A stretch of 64,000 nucleotides of DNA from positions 58,240,963 to 58,304,962 of the forward strand of contig NC_074711.1 of NCBI RefSeq assembly GCF_947242115.1, read 5' to 3'. The notes beneath the pieces were generated by a model. It was not told where the DNA came from, ran no database searches, and saw only the letters and a program-made list of their open reading frames with translations. Origin of the DNA: Biomphalaria glabrata (Eukaryota > Mollusca > Gastropoda > Planorbidae). Positions 21,680 to 33,200 of the stretch are shown in pieces (position 1 is the stretch's first letter; every line of letters begins with the position of its first letter). The position numbers and the translations under genes are program-made.

Positions 21680-22306
21680 ATGACAGCCTCCATCATGATG
21701 TACCTAAGTCTACTTCTCTGTTTAGTCATGGTGACCACTGCCATGAAACCAGACACCAAACACTTTTTTAACTACTATCTTAAAGCAGTTGAGGCTGAGG
21801 TGACGTCTACGCCCACACCCACCACAACGACACATTTTCCAGACATTGACAAGGAAACAATCAACGAGTTTTTACGAAAAAAACATTTCGATAAAGACTT
21901 CATGTCGGTCCACGAGCCGTCGTCTGCTTTGAAACAGCAGCTGACTGAGCGTCTTGAACATGGCCGCAATCTCATTCCAAAATATGTCAAACTCAAACTG
22001 AGGCTAGACAAGAAAACGAAAAATAGAGTCCAGAACTACCTTTGGTCCATGACCAAATGCCCAGTGAGGTACACATGGAAATACTTGGGCACCAAGTTCT
22101 GGCCTCGTTGGATCAGAGAAGGCCAATGTCCGAAAAAATCGTGCTCTATTCCTCCAGGGATGAGCTGCAGGCCGGCGGAGACAGTGAACAAGACCATCTT
22201 GATGTGGCGCTGTGAGAACCTGCACTGTGCATGGAAACACTTCACTTTCCCAATATTGACTAAGTGCACATGTTCCTGCAAGTCTTCAAAGCTTTCATTA
22301 TCCTGA
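21680..22306 (+). CDS. noggin: Noggin-family BMP antagonist
   Basis: Encodes 208 residues in one exon. An N-terminal hydrophobic stretch (MMYLSLLLCLVMVTTAM) is a likely signal peptide. A Thr/Pro-rich linker follows near residues 40-52. HFDKDFMSVHEP matches the noggin H-Y-D-F-M segment. YLWSMTKCPVRYTW, then LGTKFWPRWIREGQC, CSIPPGMSC, MWRC and a terminal CTCSC give all nine C-terminal cysteines of the noggin cystine knot. Noggins are secreted dimers that bind BMPs and block receptor access; in animals they pattern body axes. The N-terminal clip region is divergent, so this may be one of several invertebrate noggin paralogues. A start at 21695 or 21698 is equally possible, and the TTTTTCATGACAG just before could be an acceptor for a 5' untranslated exon. 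Confidence 0.9.
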   Translation: MTASIMMYLSLLLCLVMVTTAMKPDTKHFFNYYLKAVEAEVTSTPTPTTTTHFPDIDKETINEFLRKKHFDKDFMSVHEPSSALKQQLTERLEHGRNLIPKYVKLKLRLDKKTKNRVQNYLWSMTKCPVRYTWKYLGTKFWPRWIREGQCPKKSCSIPPGMSCRPAETVNKTILMWRCENLHCAWKHFTFPILTKCTCSCKSSKLSLS

Positions 22307-23503
22307 AGTGGCATATCAGAGACATTCTTAATGATAGACTGCAAGCAAAGTATCAGTTTAAAAAGACAACAGCCAATTAGTGCTTATGAACTGAGCAGTC
22401 CATTTATATGGATTTAGACAAGTTACCTTTCCAACTAGAGGATGTAACGTCTGTTTCCCAAGCTGGCACCAAGAGTAGAAAGAAATCGTTACTGATTACA
22501 TCTGGAAACGTAATCTGTACACGATCAAGTGGGAATCAAACATATTGTTTATATAAATACCTATACTGCAATTGTATAAATATCTGTGATAATGTGTGCT
22601 ATATTTAAGTATGTTTTTATTTGTGGTCATAAGTTGCTTTGACTTAATATTTTTTAATCCGAATATTTTGAACGTCCAGCGGTAGGTGAGGGCACAAAGA
22701 GAGTGGACAATGCACTTCTAGATTTGGCTTTGAAATGATTTAAATGGTGTCAAGAGTGCAAAAACCATAAGAATTTTTTTTTTAAACTCTACTCATGAGA
22801 GATTACTGGTGAAATTTGTAAGACATGGCTGTTCATGTTTCTTTCCAAAAAAAAAAGGTTTTCTAAGTATTTACAATGTAAATTTTAATTTTCAGTGTTA
22901 CTAACTTTTTCTTGGACTATATCGTACATGTTTTTTCCCTCAAATATTGAAAGATTTATTAAATGCAGGTTTTAATATTTCTAGTAGATCTTTAATTTTA
23001 TTTATTAAAAAATATATTTTGACTGATAAAGATGCTGTTGATTTTTGCAATATTTGTCTTAATTAGTATATGCTAAGTATGTGCCTAAAAAATAAGCTTT
23101 TAACAATAACTGATTATTTATCAACATATAAATTAGCAACTATGGTGTAATTCAGTTGAAGTATAAGAATACTAATAAGAATCAATGAAACGAAATAACT
23201 AAGTTGGCATTACTTCAGCATTCTGCTATACATTTTATTTCAGCAAAAAACAACAACAAAATATTGAATTTGTGAAGGAATACAAGAATGATGGTTATTG
23301 TTAATGTCACACATTTTGGACTTATTCATTAATGCGATGCTCTAACTATTTTAACTCATACACTTTCTTATATCTGTGTTTGCTGCCCACAGAAAACAGT
23401 TCAGTAAACTACCATGATATATGTTTATGACAATATAGGAGTGACCTTGAAAAAGTTAATATAACTTATGAACATAAATCATTAACACAGAAGCAGAGCC
23501 CCC
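22307..23503. other. Noggin 3' region and intergenic spacer to KRTCAP2
   Basis: Probably contains noggin 3' untranslated sequence, then the tail-to-tail gap to KRTCAP2, about 1.2 kb in all. I see no further coding exon and no canonical, well-placed AATAAA that I can assign with confidence. Confidence 0.5.
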
Positions 23504-26500
23504 TCACTTCCTTTTCTTTAATGTGGAGACTGACGCTGCTGTTGCTGGTATACCATAAATGGTTTGAGAGATGCGGTTGATGTAGTAAAGGGCCACCAGA
23601 GAGAAGATCAAGCTGAAACAAGAATTAAACATACATAGTGAATATTCAACGATGGAGTAGAAACAATAATTTTAAATATTTTTATAAGCATAAAATAATT
23701 TCTGGTAACAGTAATATGAACTGCAATGTTAGTTTTAAATACAAATCTAAGAAAAAAATTTGCAGAATAAAAGGCCAAGAAACATTTACACTGGCTGTTT
23801 TCTTCCCTCACTATAACTATACAAACAATAATAGTTAAATAATAAATGAATACAGATTATGTAAACAAAGTCTATTGATCATGAATGGGTAATCCTTTTT
23901 TTTTATCAGACTAACAATAACAGTTCATACAGCAGACATGAAAGTGATTTAAAGCCTATATTGGAATATACCCAGATAGCAAGCAGATTACATGCCATCT
24001 ATGATACTTTACACTTAATGTGTAACCGCTTAGAGCATCAGGATTCATAACAACTGTCATTAGAATATGATATGACAGATGAAAAGATCCATTCAACACT
24101 ATCAAGTTTGGCCTAGACTTTCCCCCCAAAAAAATTTATAGCTGGGACTTTGAGTAACTACACTACAATATGCACACTTCTAGTTCTTTTTAAATCCTAT
24201 ATGTAAGGAAATGAGGTTTATCCATATTTAACAGTAAAGGAGGAAATGCTGACAGAGCGATGAATAGCTTTTACTGTAGAGTAGTTAGCAGAAAACTATT
24301 AATAACCAGAATAAACATTGCAACATTCAGTGGAATTGGAACTCTCAAGTCAAGACCCTTTGTACTAACCATGTTGTGACACACACTCTGTGAACTAATG
24401 CTGAGGCGAACATTGCTGTAAGCAAGCAGGCTACAACTGAAAAGAAAGTCAGATTTATATTCTTTTTCTTTAAGTGCAGGCTCAAAGATAGTTATAATAT
24501 GTGAAATTGTTTGTATCAACTGGAAAGCAAAGAAATCATAGTCAGTGACTTTCATATATTTTTTATTTTCAAAATATAGTTTAATTTGTTTTAATTATAA
24601 AAAGAAAAAAATTATATATAATCTATTTTGAATTTTAAAATTTATATGTACAATATTTATCTTTGAAAAAAATCCACACAACTATACATAATTTGTAAGA
24701 AATTACTAAAACCTAGAGTAATACTGCAAAATACGTTTACTTATTATAACTTGATTTTTATTTTCTGATTTACACACACACATTTACACTCACTTCCAGT
24801 CTACTTGACATTACTATCAGTTAGCAAATGAATGTTTGATTTAGCTTACCTTCAGGAAAAAGTCTGGCCTGAAAACCTTTACCAAAAAGAAACATTTCAG
24901 CATTGCTAGTGAACTAATGAATGATGAAAGGAAAAGAATAAAATCTTCTTTGGAAATGAATTAATTTTTGTTCTAGAAAGTGTAAAAAGTCATCAGTAAA
25001 TTATTGAAGAAAATTATTGCTGCATTAAAATGTTTTTTTGTATGACAAAGTTTATCAATAAAATGTGATGTCTTAGGTTAGAACCAAGCCAACAATTTAA
25101 AGCAAAGACAATTGGTAATGCACACACACAAAATGTTTTTAAGTATTAAAAAAAGGATACTGTTAAAAGTAAAATAAACAAAATAGATCCAACAAATCCA
25201 CCAGCAATTGTGAAGTACTCTTTTGATGCCAAATCAGATTTAAAGATTTGCATTAATGCAAAAACAATGATACTAAGCACTAGAGATGTGAGTGCAGACA
25301 TTGCCGTGGATAAAGCTGTGAAAATAATTAAAAAGTAAATTATGTTACATGAACATATTTGCAGACATGTTAACAATCATTTCACTAGCTTTGGACATAA
25401 ACTTTAGGTCTCAAGGAATATTTTTACATTGTTATTATTGTTATACATAAACTGTGGAAAAGAGGAACCAGGTGGGAGCAGGGGCATGACACTTACTTCA
25501 AGTAAGACAACAAATTAAAAATTAGGACCAAAAAAATGTAGGGCAGGTTGACAATGTAAATATGTTCACATCACTTTTCAAGTATCTATCAATCAACTCT
25601 TAACTCATTGCCATCAATGATTCACAAAATTTTTTAAACCCTTATATACTTGTAGTGTAATATGAAAATAACTTCAGAAATAAAATGATCAAGTTAAATC
25701 TATTTAAGGATGGAATGGGATGATGTGGTTAAGTTCAAATTAGTGGTTGAGCAACTATTCATCAGTTTAGATTCAAAACTAGATCTCTATAGATTATCAC
25801 TTTTATCTTTCTTAGTGGTTGAATAATTCTGGCACACATTAGAATTTATTTGTAGACTGTATTCAGAAATAATTTCAAAATGTGTGTAATTTAAGTTATA
25901 TTCTTCTAAAGTTTAAAAATATAACATATTATGTAATTTCACATATCTTGATGGGGAAGTGCATATAATAATAATAAATCATAAAAGACATTTTACTTTT
26001 TTTTTGTAAGGGAGTATAAAATGTTGAGTTAATATTCATATAAAAAGGTGAATGTTAAGGTACTCCTTTCAGAACCTACGATTTATGGGGCCAATGTTAA
26101 CGAGGGTGTCATGTGACCCAAACCACAACCAGCCACCTTTACAAAAGTCAGGTAATCATTAGAGTATTGCATACTAAAATTCAAACTCCATCCCTTACAA
26201 AGACTTTGAACTGAGACATTCCACTTTGGAAGCCAAGCACTTTACCACTAAGCCCTCAAACATTAGTGTAAATCAAAATAAATATATGTAATTATATGTT
26301 TAGATCTAGATATCTTCCTGGTTAAATAGTCGTTAGGTATAGCATCTGTGACTAGATCTATAACCTTTATAGAATGATATGGCTCAAAGAGCTATTAAGA
26401 GACAACTAGAACTATATATATGCATCTAAAGAGTTAAGATTTTAAGTTTGATTTTATTTCCAATTTTAAACTTAATCTCTAGAATAGTAGACTTTAGATC

Positions 26501-27460
26501 TAGACTAGATTCTAGATCTTAAATATCTAGATCGACCTCTAAGACACTCTAGAGTCTAGAGACTAGAATATTTAGATTTTTAGATCTAGACCTAGAAGAT
26601 GCTATATGCCTAATTAATAATATCCTATATTTATAGATCTACAAAAAAAAAGTTTGTCAGGTAAAGAGTAGGCCTAGATCAATCTAAAATCTAAACTCTA
26701 GAGTTGACTCTAGAGTAGTCTAGAGGAATAAGTTTTTATCTGAAAGTAGATCTATAGTGACTATAGAATCTAGAAAAGGTTTAATTCTGCTAAAATCCCT
26801 GAAGTTACTCTAGATTCTAGATGTAGATCTGGACTTCATATTATTAAAATATATTGATTTAATTGACTATAATAAATATAAATAATATATATTATTATTT
26901 TATTTTTAATTTCAAATGTAATTGTAATTGAATAGTCAGTATCTCAATATTCTCAGTATTATATAATAATAATAATAATAATATTAATATAGATCTAGAT
27001 GATAGATCTACTAGATTTAACTAAACTAGAATCTAGATTAAAAGATTATTATATAATTATAGATCTAATTATATTGATTATAAATAATTATAATGATTAT
27101 GTTATATATATAATATATATAATATGTAATATACTGTAACTGTTACTATAGTTATACTTTATACATTGTTACTCACAGTAGAGTTGTAGAGTTAAAAGAG
27201 TAGATTAAGTTAATCATTAAGATTTATATATTTAGATCTTGACGGGTCTATAATGTCTATATTTATATATATTAAATTTATTAATAAGAATATTAAGACT
27301 AAGATAAATGTCTTAAAATGTAGTTTACTAAGACCTAAGAATAGATGATAATTAATAGATCTAGTCTTGATTTAATTAAATTAATAAACTAAATTACTCT
27401 AAGCATAAGACAGATTTTAGCAATAAAGGAAGGGGGATAAAACATTTTGTTTTTACCCAT
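23504..27460 (-). CDS. KRTCAP2: KRTCAP2, oligosaccharyltransferase complex subunit (complete, five exons)
   Basis: Minus-strand coding exons are 27457-27460, 25161-25315, 24850-24913, 24370-24436 and 23504-23612. All introns are GT-AG and phases agree (1, 0, 1, 2). The product is 132 residues, against 136 in human. Recognisable parts are MQIFKSDLASKEYFTIAGGF, FGKGFQARLFPE, ALVHRVCVTTC and LVALYYINRIS, and the tail is the basic LKKRK. Three to four hydrophobic helices fit an ER membrane protein. In mammals KRTCAP2 (KCP2) is a subunit of the STT3A oligosaccharyltransferase, which glycosylates proteins during translocation. The first exon supplies only ATG G; it was chosen because ATGG followed by GTAAAA completes the phase and gives MALSTAM, like other animal KRTCAP2 starts. 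If that exon is wrong, translation would begin at 25301 (MSALTSL). Confidence 0.88.
26058..26262 (-). repeat. Diverged SINE family A copy in KRTCAP2 intron 1
   Basis: Keeps the ACGAGGGTGTCATGTG segment, the tail-side TTTCAGAACCTACGAT motif, and a tRNA-side GGAAGCCAAGCACTTTACCA at the far end. It is more diverged than the other copies. Confidence 0.6.
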
Positions 27461-28448
27461 TGTAACTATTAAACTACAATGCTGAGTATCTTTAGACAAC
27501 AGAATTTCAATAGTCTCTCTTTTACTCTAAGAAAAATAAACGTTGTCAACCGGTGAGAAGAAATATAAGTTTACTACATCTACGTGTTCTTTCCGCTGTG
27601 GGAGTAATCATTGTATTTTTTACTTTTCAGTATCTATCTATATTATTAAAAGGGAAAACTGAAATTTGCCTAGATCATAGAATTTATATTTAAGTCGAAG
27701 TAAAAGAAATGGAATTTTAGTAATAGATTTCGATCTCTAGATTATGTCTAGATCTTGATTTTTATTTTTCAAAATTAAATTAGTTTTATGTTTATCATTT
27801 TCTTTAAATATTTCTAATCCTCAAATGATCACTAACCTACATATCTAATATAAATATCATAAATGATAGGTCAGTAGGGGTAGGCCTACAGTTCGTGATG
27901 GGAACTAAACTAATTTTTTTTAGTTAAACTAAAACTAAGTTTGAACTAAAAAAAAGTAATTAAACTTTTAGTTAATCACAAATTGAAAAAATTAGTTAAA
28001 CTAAACTAAGAAACTTTAGTTAAACTTTTACTAACTATTTTGACCTTTTTTAAGGACGAAACAGCCAAAATGAAAAATATAAATATAATTAAGCACAACC
28101 AATCTCTTTAGCAAAATGTAATAAACATTTATTTGTGCACATGAAAAAAGATTTAAATGTCTTTATGGGATAGATGTAGATCTTAATAGAATCACTAGAA
28201 TGATAGTGATACTATTATAGAAAAAAATTAGAAGTAATTGTCCAAGTTCTAATATAAGTTACCTTTAGAAGTAATGATAAAACTGCATGTTGACTCTCTA
28301 ACTAACTCTAGATTCTAGAATATTCTGGATCTAATATCTTCTACAATCGAAATGATCAGAAATATAATCTGGGTCTAGAATTAGATCTAGCTACTAGACC
28401 TAGATCAAATAATTAATATTTTAATCTAAAAATAATCTAAGAAATACT

Positions 28449-28476
28449 AGTTACTACTACTACTACTACTATTAGC

Positions 28477-28508
<32 letters not shown>
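28449..28508 (+). repeat. (TAC)n microsatellite, interrupted
   Basis: Two TAC/ACT runs separated by TATTAGCC. Confidence 0.9.
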
Positions 28509-28509
<1 letters not shown>

Positions 28510-28740
28510 GATCTAAAATCTAGATAGTCTAGTAGATATCTTAGTAACTCTAGATCTAGAGATTTTAGATTATTATAATTATGATTATAACTAGATGATA
28601 TGGGTATTTAGATCTATATACTCTAGTAGATAGTACTAGATCTAATAGATCTAGATAATAGATAGCCTATAAGTATAATTATAATAGAAGTTGATGTAGA
28701 TCTAGTCTAGATTTAGTTAATTTAGTATTAGACCTAGTAT

Positions 28741-28893
28741 AGTGACGACTATTATTAGTATTATAGTCATTATAGATCTATCATCTATGCATCTTAGGTC
28801 TTAGTATAATAGTTAGTTGACGACTATTATTAGTATTATAGTCATTATAGATCTATCATCTATGCATCTTATAAAGGTCTTAGTATAATAATT
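28741..28893 (+). repeat. Tandem duplication of about 75 bp
   Basis: Two almost identical blocks starting at GACGACTATTATTAGTAT, each ending in GGTCTTAGTATAAT. The second has a short TATAAA insertion. Confidence 0.85.
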
Positions 28894-29648
28894 ATAGTAA
28901 TACCTAAATATATCTAGATCTAATCAAGACTCTAATTCTAGAATAGTAGAATCTCTAAACTAAAAGATCTAGTCTAATAAAGTAAAGTAATATAGATTTC
29001 AATTAATAGATATTTAGGCTACATCTAGATCTAAGACTATAAAGAGTTAGACTCTATAGAGTATACTTAAGTATACTTAAGACTAAGACACTAAAATAAT
29101 TAAATATAGACTTATGACTATAGATCTAATAGTAGTAATAGACTAGACGTCACTAGACTGTAACTAGGTTAACTTTTGCCCATCACTACCTACAGTAAAT
29201 GTATATATATGGCATATGATAGGCTTTGCTTAGGTGGTAATTTTTTTTTAAAAGTTAAAGAGATGTGGATATGGGATCAGAATCGAGAGCTTAGAGCAAT
29301 AACATGCATGACTAGATGCATGACGCGTAGGACTTATAATCATCTTTTTTTTGAAGTAACGTCTGTATTTCATAAGATAAGCAAGGAGAACCGAAACTTA
29401 TGAAAAGAAAAAATATAACTAGATTTTTGAGGATCTCCAACCAGAAATCTAAACTATGCAATTAGCCTACATGTTGGCCTTAATTACGAACCCTACCCCC
29501 ACCTATAGATGCAAATTTATTTAATAACTTAACTTAAAAATTGTGTATTTACTGTATAATTTGATTTACGGCCTACTCTGCCCACGTTTTAGTTTGGTCT
29601 ATATGTAAGAAATGGAAGACAATGTTGTAGCCATAGACTTATATATAT

Positions 29649-30225
29649 TGTTACGTATTTCTGATTTTCTGGCTAAATGTACTAGGCACACAAATAAAAG
29701 AAACACTGCAGAAAAACTTGACGACTCAACTTTCAGCTTTATATAACTTTATTGAATTATAACTATAACAATTCGTCACTGTAACATGGGGCTCAAGTCC
29801 ACTCTCTTCTACTGTCTCGCACAGTAGAGAACAGTATCGACGACCGTACTGACTTTTTCACATGAACTCTCTGGTTTATAAAGAGTCCCTAATCGCTTGT
29901 CTATTGTTGCAAAAACACTGCTAGTACCCTCTGGAACAACATGGGAGGAAACATCACATCCTGTTGTTGTTTATACATGTCGATTCCAGAGGATGCCTGC
30001 TGCAGTGTCATCTCGCCGAGGTCACACGTAGTGACCTCTAACTGTCACTGTTCATTTGTCACAATGCCCCCCCTTCGTAAATCTGTTCGTCCTCTGGAAC
30101 AACACATGAGGCACGTCCCATCCTGTCTTTGTTTACATGCATAGATTCCAGATAACACTCGGTGCTGTGTCATCTCGCCGGGGTCACACATAGTGACCTC
30201 TACCTGTCACTGTTCATTCGTAACA
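29649..30225 (-). repeat. 3' LTR of the Ty3/gypsy element
   Basis: Runs from TGTTACGTATTTCTG to TTCATTCGTAACA in plus reading. Identical by eye to 35049-35625, exactly 5400 bp away. ATAT flanks it at 29645-29648. Confidence 0.95.
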
Positions 30226-30236
30226 CTGCCCCCTTC

Positions 30237-33200
30237 TTAGATCTGTTCGTCCCGAACAGATTCTATTTCACCACGGTACTGATGGAGTCGGTCAACGTGG
30301 ACAACCTTCAGCTTGGACCGTGGACTTTTCTGTATCCGGTAGACCACGTCGTTTATTCTTTTTACGACACGGTATGGACCTTCCCAGTCTCTTTGGAGTT
30401 TCGGGGATCTGCCTTTTCGTCTCTGTGGGTTATAGAGCCACACTAGATCATTCTCATGGAACCCCGACGTATTGGCCCGTTTGTCATACCTCGTTTTCAT
30501 CAGGTCACTGTTGGTCTTGATGTTTCTGCGGGCCAATACATGAGCATTCTCCAATCGTCTTCGGAGATTGGTGACATATTCAGTTGAAGACACTGGCGTA
30601 TCTCTCGGAATCCCAAATAACAGGTCACATGGTAGACGAAGCTCACGACCAAATAACATCTTCGCTGGGGTATATCCTGTGGTGCTATGAACGGATCCTC
30701 TGTATGACATGAGGAACATGGGGATATGGGTGTCCCAGTCGTCTTGTCGGTCATCAGTAACCTTAGACAGATGTTGTTCTAGGGTTCTGTTGAATCGCTC
30801 CACCATTCCATCAGATTGCGGGTGGAGAGCTGTCGTGTGAGTCTTTTCGATGCCAAGTGTCTTGCACATCTCCTGGAAAACTTTGGACTCGAAGTTCCTG
30901 CCCTGGTCAGAGTGCAACTCATTAGGTACACCAAAGCGACTGATCCAGTTATCCACGAGTGTTTCGGCCACTGTGATAGCTTCTTGATTTGGTATGGCAT
31001 AAGCTTCTGGCCATTTGCTGAAATAGTCCATGACTACCAAGATGTATTTGTTTCCTTTCTTGGTTTCAGGAAATGGGCCTGCTACATCTATTGCGATCCT
31101 CTCGAATGGAACACCAACATTATACTGTTGCAAAAGACCCCTAGTTTTGCGTCGAGGGCCTTTTGCTGCCGCACATATGTCGCACCTTCGACACCATTCC
31201 TCTACATCCTCTCTATATCTGAACCAGTAGAACCGCTGACGAACCTTTTCCAGAGTCTTATTGACACCAAGATGAGATCCGCTAGCGCCATTATGCATCT
31301 CTTTCAGTACTTCAGCAACTCTCACCTTCGGTAACATCAGCTGAAGGCGATTGGATGTTCCATCAGCAGATTCCCAAACTCTTTTGATGACACCATTGAC
31401 CAACGTCAGCGAGTCCCACTGAGCCCAGTACGCCTTGGTGGCTACCCCCTTCTCAGAGATGTCTTTCCAATCTGGCCGTTGTCCATCTTCTTTCCATAGA
31501 AGAATGGGAGCCAGATCTTCATCTTGCATTTGGTCCTCTCGAATCCTTTTATCACACCAGGGTCCGGAAACATCTACTCCGAGCCGAAGACAATTGACAG
31601 CTACCTCCTTTTCTTCAGCCTTCTTGCAGTGCTTACATTCTGCTTTGCAGGGTCGTCGAGACAGTGCATCAGCATTCTGGTGAATTTGCCCTTTTTGGTG
31701 CTTAGTTTCAAATTCATAGGTTTGAAGACGTTCGATCCACCTTGCCACCTGACCTTCAGGGCTCTTAAACGAAAGCAACCATTGCAGAGCTGCGTGATCT
31801 GACCTTAAGATAAATTTCTGCCCGTATAGGTACTTGTGGAAATGTTTTATTGCATCCACAGCAGCCAGCAATTCACGTCTCGTCACACAGTAGTTCCTTT
31901 CAGCTCTCGATAGGCTTCGACTGAAGTATGCGATGACTCGTTCAGTTTCATCCACCTTTTGGGACAAGACTGCGCCTATTCCAGTGTTGCTTGCATCTGT
32001 GTCGAGTATGAATGTCTTCCCTGGAATGGGGTAGGCCAATACTGGTGATGAGGATAGTGTGTTTTTCAGCCTCTCGAAAGCTTCTTGACATTCAGATGTC
32101 CAAATAAATGGCCTCTTTTGCTCTGTCAGTTGATGAAGGACCTTACAGATGTTTGAGAAATTTGGCACGAAACGTCGGTAGTATGTACAGAGTCCCAAGA
32201 AACTTCTCAGCTCATGGATATTACTTGGCGTAGGCCATCGTTTCACTGCCTCAACTTTGTCAGGGTCAGTGCTGACTCCGTCATTTGACACAATGTGACC
32301 AAGGTACTTAACGTTTTTCCTGAATAAGGAACACTTCTTTGGGCTGAGTCTCATTCCCGCACTTCTTATCCGTTGAAATACTTCCTTCAGATTTGCAAGG
32401 TGCTCTTCAAACGTTTTGCCAATGACAATAATGTCATCAAGGTAAACAAGGCATGTAGTCCAATGAAGTCCTCGTAAAACCCTCTCCATCAATCGTTCAA
32501 AGGTGGCTGGTGCGTTGCAGAGACCGAATGGCATCACAGTAAATTGCCAGAGGCCATTGCCAGCAGAGAAGGCGGTTTTCTCTCTATCATTGGGATGCAT
32601 TTCAACTTGCCAATACCCACTCTTTAGGTCGAGAGTAGAAAATACCTGGGACCCTGCAAGCGTGTCCAAAGTATCGTCGATTCTAGGAAGTGGATAACTA
32701 TCTTTATGTGTGACTTCATTCAGAGCTCTGTAATCTACACAAAATCGCATAGATCCATCCTTCTTCTTTACTAAGACAATAGGCGAACACCAAGGACTAT
32801 TTGAGGGCTCAATGATTCCTTGCTGCGTCATGCCCTCTATCATGTCCATAGCTTCTTGTTGCTTTGCTAGCGGCAAGCGACGTGGTGGCTGTCGAATCGG
32901 TCTGGTGTTTCCAGTGTCTATTCGATGTTGTACCATGTTTGTCCGTCCGCAGTCTGTTTCATCAGATGGCAGAATATCTTCAAACTCAATGATCAACTGT
33001 TCCGCTTTGCTGTACTGCTCATCTGATAAATTCACTTTCATTTCTGTCAGGAGCTTGGTAATTTGTGGATTGCAAGGTTTGGTGGAATTAACGATCGTGA
33101 TATCATTATTACAGTTTCTGATCAGGTCAAGAGTATTACATATTGCGATGGGGCTGTCTTTCTCTAGATGTCTCTCCTGTAGGCCGAGGTTCATGATTCT

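Larger units (their letters stand above)
26280..29160. other. Compositional domain rich in TAGATCTA/CTAGA words
   Basis: Over nearly 3 kb the sequence is dominated by TAGATC, CTAGA, TCTAG and ATTATA words. The domain spans KRTCAP2 intron 1 and continues upstream through the hAT-like element at 27893. A smaller patch of the same kind is at 62100-62240. No coding exon is visible apart from the four-base KRTCAP2 exon. Confidence 0.6.
27893..29188. mobile_element. hAT-like non-autonomous element with 8 bp target duplication
   Basis: Left end TCGTGATGGGAACTAAACT and right end (inverted) TAGTGATGGGCAAAAGTTAA form short imperfect inverted repeats of the T-R-GTGATGGGC hAT type. Both sides are flanked by CCTACAGT (27885-27892 and 29189-29196), an 8 bp duplication as expected for hAT. 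The interior has TTAGTTAAACT-rich sequence, a TAC microsatellite and a tandem duplication, but no transposase. Confidence 0.75.

Noticed and set aside
22408-22608. 66-residue frame after noggin
   Set aside because: It lies in the probable noggin 3' untranslated region and has no family features.
29176-29403. Frame starting at the right edge of the hAT-like element
   Set aside because: It begins inside the element terminus and runs into unrelated DNA; no motif supports it.
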